A stretch of 64,000 nucleotides of DNA from Cyclina sinensis (lineage: Eukaryota > Mollusca > Bivalvia > Venerida > Veneridae). Below, one piece after another: positions 11,201 to 20,448 of this stretch (position 1 is the first letter of the stretch; each line of letters starts with the position of its first letter). Location: positions 20,476,904 to 20,540,903 of the forward strand of contig JAAONU010000006.1 in the NCBI GenBank assembly GCA_012932295.1, read 5' to 3'. The translations under genes and the position numbers were made by a program. The notes beneath the pieces are model-generated. The model made no database searches. It saw nothing but the letters and a program-made list of their open reading frames with translations, and was not told the origin of the DNA.

Positions 11201-14200
11201 CATCTGTCAACACTATCTGGAATAGAATAATCATAGTAATTTCACCAGTATCCCAATCTGAATTTGTGCGTAATGAACTAAGCTCTCTTTCCACCACCAT
11301 GGTAAAAATCTAAGTTCAAAAGCTTATAAAGGTGGATATATTTGCTGTTTACAATGTATTCAGTTTACTATTTGGCAGTTAAGTTATATTTTTACACAAG
11401 TTATAGTGTTAAAACAAAAACTTCTAACTGTTTACATGAACTGACAGTCAGAAATTAAAGTTATTCATTTTACATTGACTGGGAAGTAAGTTCTTCAAGC
11501 TTATATTAATCCCTCTCGATGACAACTTCCTGGGTTCAAACCAGTACTCACACTGAGTGAGGAATGTGGAAAGTCACTTTCTGTGACAATCTGAAATTAA
11601 CAAATAACATGAGTAATCAAAGACAATGAATGAAATATTTAGAAGTCATTTCTGAAATCCTTGTTTTATTCTAAGTTGAGAAATTTTCTTCTAAAATTAC
11701 AAGCATGTTAACATGTGCAGCACTTTGACACATGTGATTTTGGTCTTGAATACCATCAAAACTCCAATGTATGCTGTATCCTATCTACATGGTGAAAATT
11801 TCATTCAATTAAGTCCAATTAAGTCTTTGACTTGAAAATAGTTCAAATGCAAAACTACAATCAGAAAACAATAAATGCCATAAGTACATGTAGGAAACTC
11901 TCTGAATACCTTTTTAGCTAGAATTTCAATATTAACAATTCTCTTCACATTAAACATGGCTTCTTTCATACACGGGAAGGATCTAAGTATCATCTTTAGG
12001 TCTGATTCAATACCATAACCTGAAAATTATGCAAAATCATATATTGAAAAAAAAGCTTGAAAACTTCATAAAATGTAGCCAAGTGCTTGTAATAATTAAG
12101 TAGTTTTTCCAAGATAAAGTATGACTGAAAAATGTATTTTTCTGTTAAGTGAAAGATAAAATGGAAACTGACTATGAAGGAAAGTTTTGGGTATTTTAAG
12201 AATCTAGCTAGAATCAAAACTGAAGCTTTTTCTGTGTTTTATAGCAGTGTAACTTAAGATTTTCTTTCAACAGTTAATCTATAAGCATACCCAGTTTGAG
12301 GACTTTATCAGAGCACAGGAATGACTTCACAAATGACTGCCACATGCTATCTGTGAACAGTTTCTCCAGAGCTAACATATCCAACAGGTAGGCCTTGTCC
12401 TTTAAAGCTAATTGCAACAATGCAACCCTGCAATATATTAGGTTTCCATATATCAATTCTATCCACTTTCATTGGAAGGAAAACAACTGTTTGGCCATTA
12501 TTGTTTAGCCCAAACCTTTTATTTTACTGACTGAGAATTTACAAGCTCTTGCAACTTATATTAAACCCACTAGATGACTGCCTCCTGGATTCAAACCATT
12601 ACATATGCCTAAAGCATGAAACATGGAAAGGCACTGGATCATGTGACCAAACCTTTCTACTACAGCTCTCACATTGTAGCTTGTACATTTTTTTACTGCT
12701 TTTAAAAAAAATTACATCAATACAAGTACCCTCCCTCATTACAGGCACATATGCTGTCATTATTACAAAAGTAACCTTTCTTCAAAACATACTGCAAAGC
12801 ATCTTTGCATTCTTAAAATTGTTATCTATATATTTTTCTCAAAATATAATTGTGAATTATAAGTTACTGAAATTCTGAAACTGGTTAGCAGTTTTGAACA
12901 TTTCTTACTTTTGAATCTGACCACAGAAAGCAGGTCTCCACTCAGAGTCTATACCCACAATGCTTCCTGGCTGTGTCACACAGGCCATACACTCATTGTA
13001 TTTATCTAATGTGTCAACCATTACTATACAATCTAAAGGAAGATTGAGCTGATAGTATGCAGATGTGATCTCCTCCTCAGTGAAGCATGAACTCTCCCAG
13101 TCTTCCTCGTCATCATTACTATACGTTGAGTCCTGGGGCATGGCCCTCTGTGGTAAACTATTCCTCTCCTCTCTAAAACATTACATGTAATGTTATATAT
13201 TCATTAAATGATTTAAATATATATTTTGAAAAAACCTCAGGTAATAAGCTTCAATTATAAGAAATAAACTGCAAACAAATTCTGCAAAAATTGTGACCAT
13301 GACATTTACCAACAGTCTCAACAAACATTCCAAATACATGTACCAGCAGGCTGTCAGACTAGATCTGTTCTATGGTAGGGAATATCTTTTTTGATAAGAT
13401 ACAAAGATATCTTGTTCTATTTATTTCATCACCATTATCCAGACCCTAATAACAATGTAAGCAATAACTATGCCCTGAACCCTTAAAATCTGCCACATTC
13501 TTTTTGAACAAAGGATCTTTCATCCTAACTACCATCCTATGGACCTGACCACTGGTACCTACATGTATCACAAGTGTTGTTTTTTCTTCAAACAAAAAGT
13601 TTGACCATATAAACTTTTGTCCAACTTATAATAAACACAGCTCTTGTGCAACAATTCACAGAATCTGAGTATTCTTATAATTATGATGGAAGCTTCTACA
13701 CCAACAGTCTAAATCCATGTAGAATTATACCCTTGTTACTTACCTCAGTTCTGCCCTGGCATTTCTAACCACTTCAGGTATTACAGAAGGCTCTAGGTTA
13801 TAGAAGTTTGCCCATTTTGCAGCCTCTGTCACCTCATTATATAAGGCTAGCTGTTCTACAAGCTGTTCTTTCATATAGTCATTCTCACCAACGGCACTTC
13901 GCACCATCTCCTCCCAGCTGCCAGAACCCATACCTTTCTGATGATTAAAAAATCTACTAATGTATATGAAATTTGAATAGTTTCACATGTCTCAATAATT
14001 GAAGGAACCTCCTGGTTATAATCAATAACAATTACATAAACTAAGATATCGTGACTACAACAGAAGGTTAGAGCACCAAACTCCTGATCTGCAGATCACT
14101 GACTCAAATCCCTTCAAGGGTGAGTCCAGTAACATTCCCCACATTTTCACTTTGAATTCAGGAATTTTTTCCCAATAATGTTAAATAAAAGGGTTTACTA

Positions 14201-17200
14201 ATGTGGCAGATTCCAAGAACTCAAACCTGAATCACTTAGAATTAAATGTAACAGATACTCAGTAAATGAATGGACGAGAATTTCTCATCCCCAACAGACG
14301 TTACCCGCATTTAATGTTTCCAATTAGATTTTAAGAAGTAGAACAAAATTTGAGTTTCAAATCTTTATTTATGGATACATCCGTTTACCTCAATATATCT
14401 CTTGTGAAGAAGGTATCTTAAAGCACCAACCCCTCTCGCATTGGCAATGTTTTGACACTTTTCTGAAATTAAGTGACAGGCAGCTGAAAACTGTTTTTAC
14501 ACCGGTGTACTGCATTTCAAACCTAACTGGCAAATTTGTTGAACTGATATCCCCTGTCGAATGATACAAATCACTGGAATGAGGCTGTTAAGTTTTATTA
14601 ACCTTTTACACAGATCTTTGACCTTGGAATTTGAGTGAAAAATCAGACTGGTATCTTTATCTGTAATGAATCAATGCCCATAAGAAACTGAGATGTGCCA
14701 AGGAGAAATAGCTCTTAAAGTAAATGATGTCGTTTGAGAGAAATGATGTCAAAACATTCATTGCAGTGGAACAACAGCAATTTTGGTCTAAGTAAGTGAA
14801 GAGTTAAGTTCCTATGCACTGCATGACTCCTTAATGACATCTTTGCACCTATCAAGTTTAATTTTGATAACTCAAAAAGTTGAGTTATGGTCCAAACAAA
14901 AATTAAGTATTACAAATAACAAAAGAGAATAACTCTAAAGTAATGAAGTGAAAAGTTACAGTTCCTTTAAAGTGCACTTTTACTAAATGAGATCTAACCA
15001 CATCTAAAGTTTTAGGTTTATAACTTTAATAGTTTTTTTAGATATGTTCCAAATAAAAAGTGTGACGGTCTGATGAACAAACGGCAAAACAGACAATGCC
15101 AAATCTACATCCCTTCTCCTCAATGACATCTATGCACCTATAAAGTTTCACATTGGTACCTTAAATACTCACTGAGTTATGTTCTGAACAAAACCTAAGT
15201 AGGAAACTAACAAAGGGCAATAAGTCAAAAGTTCTCAAAAGAAGAGATACAGTTCCAATTAAATGCACAACTCCTTAATGACACCTATGCACCTATGAGG
15301 TTTAATGTTGATACCTCAAAAACTTTCTTGAGTTATTTTCCAAACAAAATTTAAATATAAATGAAAAATTACAAAGGGGAATAACTCCAAATTATGAAGT
15401 GAAAATTTACAGTATCTACATGTATGCATTGCACTTCAACTCAGTTAGAACTAATCAAATAAGAAGTTTCAGGTTCGTAATTGAAATAGATTTTGAGTTA
15501 TGTTCCAAACAAAAAGTGTGATGGATGGACGGATGGACAGACAACACCAAACCTTCGGTGGGGGATAATAAATACATGTACATCTTTTATTGTTTCTAGC
15601 AACTGAAAGTTATGCAAAAGACATTTGTTTAGTATAATTATTGCTATATACAAAACTTACGTAAATGAACATCAGTTGTTAGTATATTTTCTTTAATCTA
15701 AAACCATCTACTGATAGTGACAAGGATTTTTACAAAATGCTTACCTTGTGGTATCTTATACAGTTTCATCAACCTTATTGCAAGCTTACTTAATGTCTTT
15801 TTCTGGAATTTGTCTCTCTTAACACCTGATACCTTTGGTATGGAATCCTGGACAAGTTCCAGGTCTGTCTCCCTATCACATAAATGGTCCAGGTACTGTA
15901 CCAACGTTTCCTGATGTTCAGGAAATCCACATACGTATGTTTCAATAAGGTTCACTTTATCTTGTAGTAATAAAGGCAACACAATCTCACTCATATCAAA
16001 ATACTGCTGCAGTCCAAGCTTGCCGGCACACACAGCGGCTTCTTTAAATTTCTTATTTTCTAGAAACGTTCTAATCCTTGGAAGAAAGTGACTGTTACCT
16101 TGGTGACAAAGATGGAAGCACCTAACTGCCATTTCAAACATTGTCATATGATTCCTAGTACAAATATCATAGATTCTCAACTGAAGATCCTTTGAGATGA
16201 GATTTTTGACATCTAACCTGCTACGATTAATTTTATACCACTTATCAAACTCTTTCATGATAAAGAAAGACAAGGTAGTGGTTTTAGCAGTATGGGTATC
16301 TTTAGCTTTTTCTATCAAGAAAACCACTAAAGCAAATGGGTTGACAGATTTTGAATATACGTTAGACAAATATTGCGCAATATCTCTGTTAGATTTGTCT
16401 TTTCGTGTGTCATCTGTCCACATGTTTTCTACATGTACAATAATTCGCTGCATTTCTGCTTCACTTTGCTGTAGAGGTTTCTGTGCTAGAGTCTGAGCTA
16501 ACCACTTGGTTGACACATCGGGGTTTGCTTCACGTATATCCTGGAAGCTTACAGTCTCTGTCTTGAATTTTTTCGGCATGTAAACTTTTGGTGTCACAAC
16601 ATACTGCTCTGTGCTTGTGACCGTCTCCTCATCCCAGTCCAATATCTCATCAGGCTGACAACTAGAGGTCTCAGGTAACGCTGTTTCAAAACTTACAGCA
16701 CCCTGACATTGCTTACTTTCACTAGGTTCTTTACATTCTTTATACTCATTGTCAGAAATTTTTTTTTCACTGTTTTGAGATCTTTGTAGATCACTGATAT
16801 TATTCCCTGTGTGATTTTTTTTTGCTCTTCCTCTGCCCAATGCCCTGTAAGTGTTAGATGTAAAACTATGTCCTGACTGGTTACTTTTAACAGAATCTGA
16901 GGGTGCTGGTAGCTGTTGAGGACCACTTTTGCACGTAAGGTTAGACTTTTGTTGAAGTGCAGCAGCAGCAAGTCCTCGGCCAAAGCCCCTTCCTGCAGGC
17001 TTATACTGTGTAGCCTGGGCTGCTAGGTGATGACTGAGTGAATGTTTTTCCAAGCCTTGTCTAACATTGGCTGGAACAATATTCTTCTTGGTACAAGAAC
17101 TTCTCTCTTCAGTTGTTTCATCTAAAAAAAAAAAAAAATACAAAAAAATTCAATTTATGAATGACATGATGCTTTAAAACTAAAAGAACAAAGTTATTAT

Positions 17201-17785
17201 TGTAAATCTATTCTTCAAAACTTCATGTGTCATTGTGAAGTTGTTTGAAGATCATAGGCTGAGTGATGTTTGGTTTATCGCTTCCCTAATACTTTGAGGG
17301 GTAAGTGCAAAGACGCGTTATCTGCTTCTTTATTTTACAACACTTAGAAATTTTTGCATTCTATTTTTAGTTCTGGATCAATTTCGGATTGACTGTGATC
17401 CAAGATTCAGTAGGAGCTAAACTCTTTGAACAACACCCTTAAGGAATCCAAAGCTACATTATATCTACTTACTACATATAATTATCTACAAAACATATAT
17501 CTTATTTATTTAACTGCCTACCTTAAAAGAGATGATTAAATTATGATCCATCATATGATGGTAATACAAGTGTGCTGACAAGAACAAAGTTACCTGAGCA
17601 TTTCACAACATCAGATACTTGAACAAGTAAGTCCTTGCTAGTAGTTATACCAGGGTCAGCAGCAGATGAAAAAACAAAATCATCAAAGTCAGAGTCTGAA
17701 TCAGAGTATAGATCCTCGTACATGATTCTTCCTGTATGATGTGGCTTCGACCTTTTCTCTGCTTTTTTCTTATGCTTCCCTATAG
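4889..17785 (-). CDS. EXD3: EXD3 / mut-7-like 3'-5' exonuclease, 13 exons, 5' end incomplete
   Basis: Exons in transcript order, all with consistent phase: 17785-17594, 17121-15745, 13933-13744, 13172-12909, 12427-12291, 12019-11910, 11216-11114, 10704-10573, 8794-8616, 6937-6779, 6384-6331, 5887-5759, 5278-4889 (TAA at 4891-4889). They give about 1137 residues after the missing start; human EXD3 is about 876, and the difference is mostly an N-terminal low-complexity extension. Seen: a helical EXD3-type region with LPLLLQDKVNLIETYV and GFPEHQE; DEDDy exonuclease motifs GIDSEW, GYGIESDL and YAALDAY; then a Mut7-C domain with MLQGLGKQL, IVLTSGMP, HDIFSRCQICN and a CCARCGKVFW zinc ribbon. Family knowledge: C. 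elegans MUT-7 acts in small-RNA pathways and transposon silencing. A possible first coding exon is 18259-18127 (ATG, GTATGA donor, right phase), but no homology supports it. Identity is secure; minor exon edges are inferred. Confidence 0.93.
5759..5887 (-). CDS. EXD3: EXD3 exon: Mut7-C middle part
   Basis: A 129-bp, phase-0 exon encoding IVGQVGSEMCYNVLSERAK, HFNISVQQHDIFSRCQ and the stretch between them. The terminal Cys pairs with the CN of the next exon to start the zinc-ribbon-like part. It is too short and interrupted to show as a long open frame. Confidence 0.92.
6331..6384 (-). CDS. EXD3: EXD3 mini-exon in Mut7-C
   Basis: A 54-bp, phase-0 exon encoding VSLQENRIVLTSGMPYDM, which matches the family block 'GRIILTSGQPF'. 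It is flanked by TTACAG and ATG|GTAGGT. Confidence 0.92.
6779..6937 (-). CDS. EXD3: EXD3 exon: start of Mut7-C domain
   Basis: It encodes PKDLRVVVDTMLQGLGKQL and RSCGVDVFITEPFVDHDRA, the opening of the Mut7-C PIN-like domain (compare 'VVCDNMLQGLARSLRCLGVD' in the vertebrate protein). It is 159 bp and phase 0 on both sides. Confidence 0.93.
7250..8447 (+). repeat. Dispersed bivalve-type repeat A in an EXD3 intron
   Basis: The head is AACAAGAGGGCCATGTTGGC then GCTCACCTGA. The tail is CACAATAGCTCACC then TTTGCTCAGGTGAGC. The interior has about four degenerate copies of a roughly 300-bp unit marked by GGAGATGTCATTTGAAGC and AAGGAACATTTCTGT. No coding capacity. It lies between the 8616-8794 and 6779-6937 exons. 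Confidence 0.7.
8616..8794 (-). CDS. EXD3: EXD3 exon: exonuclease motif III (Exo III)
   Basis: It continues the split codon into ALDAYVLLELYDVLIKLAQQ. Together with the previous exon it forms YAALDAY, giving the catalytic Tyr and last Asp of DEDDy. The exon then becomes a basic linker (KNEKRRARQRGDQKQKGPKR). Confidence 0.93.
8844..10178 (+). repeat. Dispersed repeat B with GACAGACAGACGG tract
   Basis: The head is AACAAGAGGGCAATGATGGC then CGCTCACCTGAGT. The interior repeats AGTTTGAAGGCTCTGGGT and CCTGTGACCTTTGACCTACT about every 120-150 bp. It ends in two direct copies of a 110-bp tail (about 9622-9732 and 10060-10165) containing CAGTAGTTTCTGAGGAGTAG. It is intronic to EXD3 and non-coding. 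Confidence 0.7.
10573..10704 (-). CDS. EXD3: EXD3 exon: helix before motif III
   Basis: It encodes GLSEVVRKCFGKPLNKSEQ and MSDWERRPLRVEQLKYAG. The 'K-x-x-Q-x-S-x-W-x-x-RPL' pattern is the standard approach to Exo III in this exonuclease family. The donor GCAG|GTAAAA splits the Ala codon before LDAY. Confidence 0.93.
11114..11216 (-). CDS. EXD3: EXD3 exon: acidic insert in exonuclease domain
   Basis: It encodes IVLTDVVPVFDEDDDND followed by a Gln/Asn/Asp-rich run. The acceptor is TTCCAG and the donor ACAG|GTGTGT, with phase consistent on both sides. The acidic loop is probably lineage-specific. I place it by position and phase, not by a conserved motif. Confidence 0.8.
11495..11592 (+). repeat. 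SINE-like fragment, copy 1
   Basis: It contains CTTCCTGGGTTCAAACCAGT, a B-box-like sequence, and shares layout with 12555-12645 (ATGAC-n-CTTCCTGG-TTCAAACC ... GAAAG-CACT ... TGTGAC). On the minus strand it includes a phase-neutral 39-bp pseudo-exon (11590-11552). Confidence 0.45.
11910..12019 (-). CDS. EXD3: EXD3 exon: exonuclease motif II (Exo II)
   Basis: It begins inside GYGIESDLKM, whose Asp is the third acidic residue, and continues with FNVKRIVNIEILAKK. It ends in phase 0 at AAAAAG|GTATTC. That allows direct joining to 11216, or the optional 39-bp segment at 11590-11552. Confidence 0.92.
12291..12427 (-). CDS. EXD3: EXD3 exon: exonuclease core between motifs I and II
   Basis: It encodes VALLQLALKDKAYLLDMLAL and ends in DKVLKLG. 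The Gly codon is split, and the next exon completes the GYGIESDL of motif II. Both splice sites are canonical. Confidence 0.93.
12555..12645 (+). repeat. SINE-like fragment, copy 2
   Basis: Related to 11495-11592 by GATGACTGCCTCCTGGATTC-AAACC and GGAAAGGCACTGGATCATGT. It lies in an EXD3 intron. Confidence 0.45.
12909..13172 (-). CDS. EXD3: EXD3 exon: exonuclease motif I (Exo I)
   Basis: It encodes an acidic stretch, then AYYQLNLPLDCIVMVDTL and GSIVGIDSEWRPAFCGQIQ. The D-x-E of IDSEW supplies the first two metal-binding acids of the DEDDy fold. The donor is CAAAA|GTAAGA and the entry phase matches the upstream AG from the previous exon. Confidence 0.93.
13744..13933 (-). CDS. EXD3: EXD3 exon: MGSGSWEEMV segment
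   Basis: A 190-bp exon. The phase-correct acceptor is the AAAG|GT immediately before ATGGGT, not the AG seven bases further upstream, which would break the frame. It encodes GSGSWEEMVRSAVGEN and a helical LVEQLALYNEVTEAAKWA stretch that corresponds to the EXD3 region just before the exonuclease domain. The donor is CTGAG|GTAAGT. Confidence 0.9.
14047..14125 (+). repeat. tRNA-derived SINE head
   Basis: The A-box-like AAGGTTAGAGCACCAAACTC is followed 35 bp later by a degenerate B box (TGACTCAAATCCC). No closed tRNA cloverleaf could be drawn, so it is a SINE relic, not a tRNA gene. Confidence 0.5.
14740..15572 (+). repeat. Dispersed repeat C in the intron before the large EXD3 exon
   Basis: It has repeated AAAGGGAATAACTC- and GAGTTATGTTCCAAACAAAA-type blocks about every 150-250 bp, ending GATGGATGGACGGATGGACA and ACCTTCGGTGGGGG. 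The same style of element as B and D, without open frames. Confidence 0.6.
15745..17121 (-). CDS. EXD3: EXD3 large exon: linker plus helical EXD3 N-terminal region
   Basis: This 1377-bp exon holds a Gly/Arg-containing linker (PAGRGFGRGLAAAAL), an ILDWDEETVTS segment, and then the conserved EXD3 helical repeat-like region. In that region KFKEAAVCAGKLGLQQYFD and the LPLLLQDKVNLIETYV block match the vertebrate protein closely. The exon ends at CCACAAG|GTAAGC with one base carried over, which completes a Gly codon with the next exon. Confidence 0.92.
17594..17785 (-). CDS. EXD3: EXD3 exon: basic then acidic N-terminal segment
   Basis: This is the most upstream exon I can place. The acceptor follows a T-rich tract and the donor is TCAG|GTAACT. 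It encodes a lysine-rich stretch (GKHKKKAEKRSKPHH) followed by MYEDLYSDSDSDFDDF, so it is probably disordered. It enters with two bases of a split codon, so a further upstream exon must exist unless translation starts at the internal ATG of MYEDL. Confidence 0.75.
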
Positions 17786-18351
17786 CTGTAAAAAAAAATA
17801 TATATTTTTTTTTATCATATGTATTGTATCAGGATTGTCAGTAGCAGAAATAGTCAGTACCTCAGTGGTTACCGAAATTATTTTTTTTAACTCTTTCCCA
17901 CATACAAAAATCCTGTATATTGTCTCTGTACTGCATAGGCTTATCAGTAAACTGATAACAGTAGGCACACGTTCTCTTTTTTAATTAAGTGACATCATAA
18001 TCTTATACCTAAAATAAAAATACCAACTCTTAAACTTATTCGAATGATGATTAACAAATAGACACAAATGTCTGTGTCCAAAATAATACATGTCCGAATT
18101 TGAACAAATCTGGATTGTTGTCATACCAGTAAGTACACTTCCGATCCTAATGAAATGTTTCTCTTTAACTTGGACAGACTTGTTCTTAAATTTCTTTTTA
18201 AACAATATTGTTCTTGAACTGTGGATCAGTAGCCAAAATAAGTGTAAACAAACGATCATTTCTCATTTTTTTTGTCGAGTTGTCTACCTTTTGGAAAGGA
18301 TTATCTTACGACGAATGAGACTTCAACTATTGTGGGCGGTATCTGTTTCCG

Positions 18352-18360
18352 TTTTTTGGC
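18352..18360. repeat. Left target-site duplication (TTTTTTGGC)
   Basis: A 9-bp direct repeat identical to 22564-22572, immediately outside the left inverted repeat. The single filled-in target would read through ...TTTCCG-TTTTTTGGC-GATGTTTGG. Confidence 0.88.
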
Positions 18361-18475
18361 GGACATCCTTATTCTGCGGCCCTGCGGCCCTAATTGCGGC
18401 CCTCTTTGCGGCCCTATTTGCGGCCTCATTTGCGGCTCTAGTTTTATCACCTTTTGTTCTGTAATTGTCATAGTA
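18361..18475 (+). repeat. Left terminal inverted repeat, 115 bp, with GCGGCC subrepeats
   Basis: It contains about six tandem units built on TTTGCGGCCCTA, then TTTTATCACC and ATTGTCATAGTA, where identity with the right copy ends. The GC-rich block stands out against the AT-rich surroundings. Confidence 0.88.
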
Positions 18476-18552
18476 TATGTAAAAACAAATAATAGCGATT
18501 GGATAATAACATATAACATATACTTCATGTAAATATTAGATATATATAATGG

Positions 18553-20448
18553 ATGAAATTACTATTTAAAACTTTATCCACACGCGTACCAGAGGCAACT
18601 AGCATGTCCAGAGCTTCTAGCTTCAATCGTAACAACGTTAACTTGTTCTTTTCGAAACTTAAAACAGTAATGGACAAATATCATTTTTCTCCACATGAAG
18701 TTTGGAACGTAGATGAAACTGGCATCACTACTGTTCAGAGGCCACGAGTGGTTGTTGCTGAGAAAGGCATGAAACAGGTTGGAGCTATGACTTCGGGTGA
18801 GCGGGGTAGCCTTGTCACATTATGCTCTGCTGTAAGCGCATCAGGGATTGCTATACCTCCAATGTTTATATTTCCTAGGACTCATTTCAAAGATCATTTT
18901 GTACGCGACGGTCCAGTTGGCTGTATAGGCAGTGCACACCCATCTGGATGGATGACGAAAGAAAATTTCTACTTGTTCCTCAAACACTTTGTTGAACACG
19001 TAAAACCGAAAAAGGAAACACCTGTCTTGCTCCTGTTAGATAACCACCATTCTCATATTGCTGTTGATATTCTTAATTTTGCGAAGGAGAATGGTATAGT
19101 TATGATGTCTTTCCCACCGCACTGCAGTCACAAGCTTCAGCCCTTAGACAGAACCGTTTTCGGACCCCTGAAACGTTATGTTGCAACCGCTATGGATGGC
19201 TGGATGAGATCAAATCCTGGCAAATGCCTAACGATATACAATATCCCGTCAATTGTAAAGGAAGCCTGGCCCAAAGCAACCATCTCGTCTAACATAATTA
19301 AAGGCTTTGAAGTATCTGGAATATACCCTTTTAATCAGCAGATATTCATTGAAACTGACTTTGCTCCTTCGTTTGTGACGGATCGTCCTCTCTCTGACAA
19401 TACTGCTTCTGACAAGCCCGGCAAAAAAACAAGCTCAGAATTACATTCTGATAATTCAGCGGTGGTCGAACGCAGCCACACTTCGCAGGAAATAGACGAT
19501 TGGAACATGATCGATACTGCTCTTCGCAACAAGGGACTTGAATTGATTCACATTAGAGGGGATGGACATTGCTTGCTCAACGCATTTTTGAAAAGTTTAA
19601 GATCTGAAGGTTTGGGAGAAATAGCCTTTGAACAAATATGCCAGAACGTGAAAGATGAAGCAGAGAAGTATACCGAATATTATCAGAGATTCGTAACAGA
19701 AGGACACACACTTAAGACTGACATAGGGAACTATATAGAACACAAACAGTATAACACGGAGACTGTCGATCTTATACTTAATATGATTTGCAACAACTTC
19801 GGTGTGACTGCGGTAGTTTATCAGCTGCAGAATGGAAAGCTTACTGAAATGAGTCATCCACCTGGACGCCCGGGTGTTCAGTCTAGAGGTCAGGTGTATC
19901 TAGCGTTACATGGTCACAATGAAAATTCTCATTACAATACTGTCAGAAATTTTCGTGTCCATAATGAAAATGAACACGTCACTGCTGATACATCTTCTTC
20001 CACTGACGATAAAAACTTACAAACTCCTGTGAAGAAAGCATTCTCACCAGAACTGGTCAGACCTCTGCCAAAAGCGCAACCCAGATTAACGGACTCAAAA
20101 CTTCGCAAGAAGCGCAAGTGTGCTATACTGACCGACACACCAGAGAAAGCGGCAATAGAACAAGAGCAGCAACAGAAGACAAAGAAACTCAACAAAACAT
20201 TAAACAAAAGTAACAAAAAGTTACATAAGGCGCCTAAAAAGAAGGCAAAACGTGTTGAATCATCTGATGATGACGAATGGTATTGTATAGTCTGCCTTGA
20301 ACCATACTCTAACTCAAAGCCCCGTGAGAAATGGATAAAATGCGTTGATTGCAGTGAATGGGCACATGCTGAATGTACAAATGTTTCGAAAGGGTGTGTT
20401 TATGTTTGTCACAATTGCAACTCAGATGCCGAGGATTTCAGCTACTGA
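18553..20448 (+). CDS. DDE_1 (pogo/jerky) transposase - OTU protease - PHD finger fusion
   Basis: An intact 631-residue frame. Residues 20-270: DDE_1 core with WNVDETG (D54), LLLLDNHHSH (D163) and HKLQPLDRTVFGPLK (D199), so a DD35D triad, ending in GFEVSGIYPFN. Residues about 325-465: OTU domain with GDGHCLLNAF (D337, C340) and SHYNTV (H460), so the cysteine-protease triad looks complete. Then a Lys-rich, NLS-like stretch (about 510-570), and a C4HC3 PHD finger at 576-625 (WYCIVCLEPY, KWIKCVDCSEWAHAEC, YVCHNC). An in-frame stop lies two codons before the ATG. The CENP-B/Psq-type DNA-binding helices expected upstream in this family are absent, so the protein is N-terminally truncated or begins in an unseen exon. 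An AATAAA follows at 20583-20588. Inferred: transposon-derived, nuclear, possibly deubiquitinating. Confidence 0.9.
   Translation: MKLLFKTLSTRVPEATSMSRASSFNRNNVNLFFSKLKTVMDKYHFSPHEVWNVDETGITTVQRPRVVVAEKGMKQVGAMTSGERGSLVTLCSAVSASGIAIPPMFIFPRTHFKDHFVRDGPVGCIGSAHPSGWMTKENFYLFLKHFVEHVKPKKETPVLLLLDNHHSHIAVDILNFAKENGIVMMSFPPHCSHKLQPLDRTVFGPLKRYVATAMDGWMRSNPGKCLTIYNIPSIVKEAWPKATISSNIIKGFEVSGIYPFNQQIFIETDFAPSFVTDRPLSDNTASDKPGKKTSSELHSDNSAVVERSHTSQEIDDWNMIDTALRNKGLELIHIRGDGHCLLNAFLKSLRSEGLGEIAFEQICQNVKDEAEKYTEYYQRFVTEGHTLKTDIGNYIEHKQYNTETVDLILNMICNNFGVTAVVYQLQNGKLTEMSHPPGRPGVQSRGQVYLALHGHNENSHYNTVRNFRVHNENEHVTADTSSSTDDKNLQTPVKKAFSPELVRPLPKAQPRLTDSKLRKKRKCAILTDTPEKAAIEQEQQQKTKKLNKTLNKSNKKLHKAPKKKAKRVESSDDDEWYCIVCLEPYSNSKPREKWIKCVDCSEWAHAECTNVSKGCVYVCHNCNSDAEDFSY

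Noticed and set aside
16990..17130. The start Met of the 481-codon frame as the EXD3 start
   Set aside because: That Met lies in the T-rich intron tract before the acceptor. The upstream exon 17594-17785 joins in phase and continues the protein.
18090..18532. Ala/Cys-rich and Pro/Gly/Arg-rich ORFs around 18300-18500
   Set aside because: They run through the GCGGCC subrepeats of the left inverted repeat and differ between its two copies.
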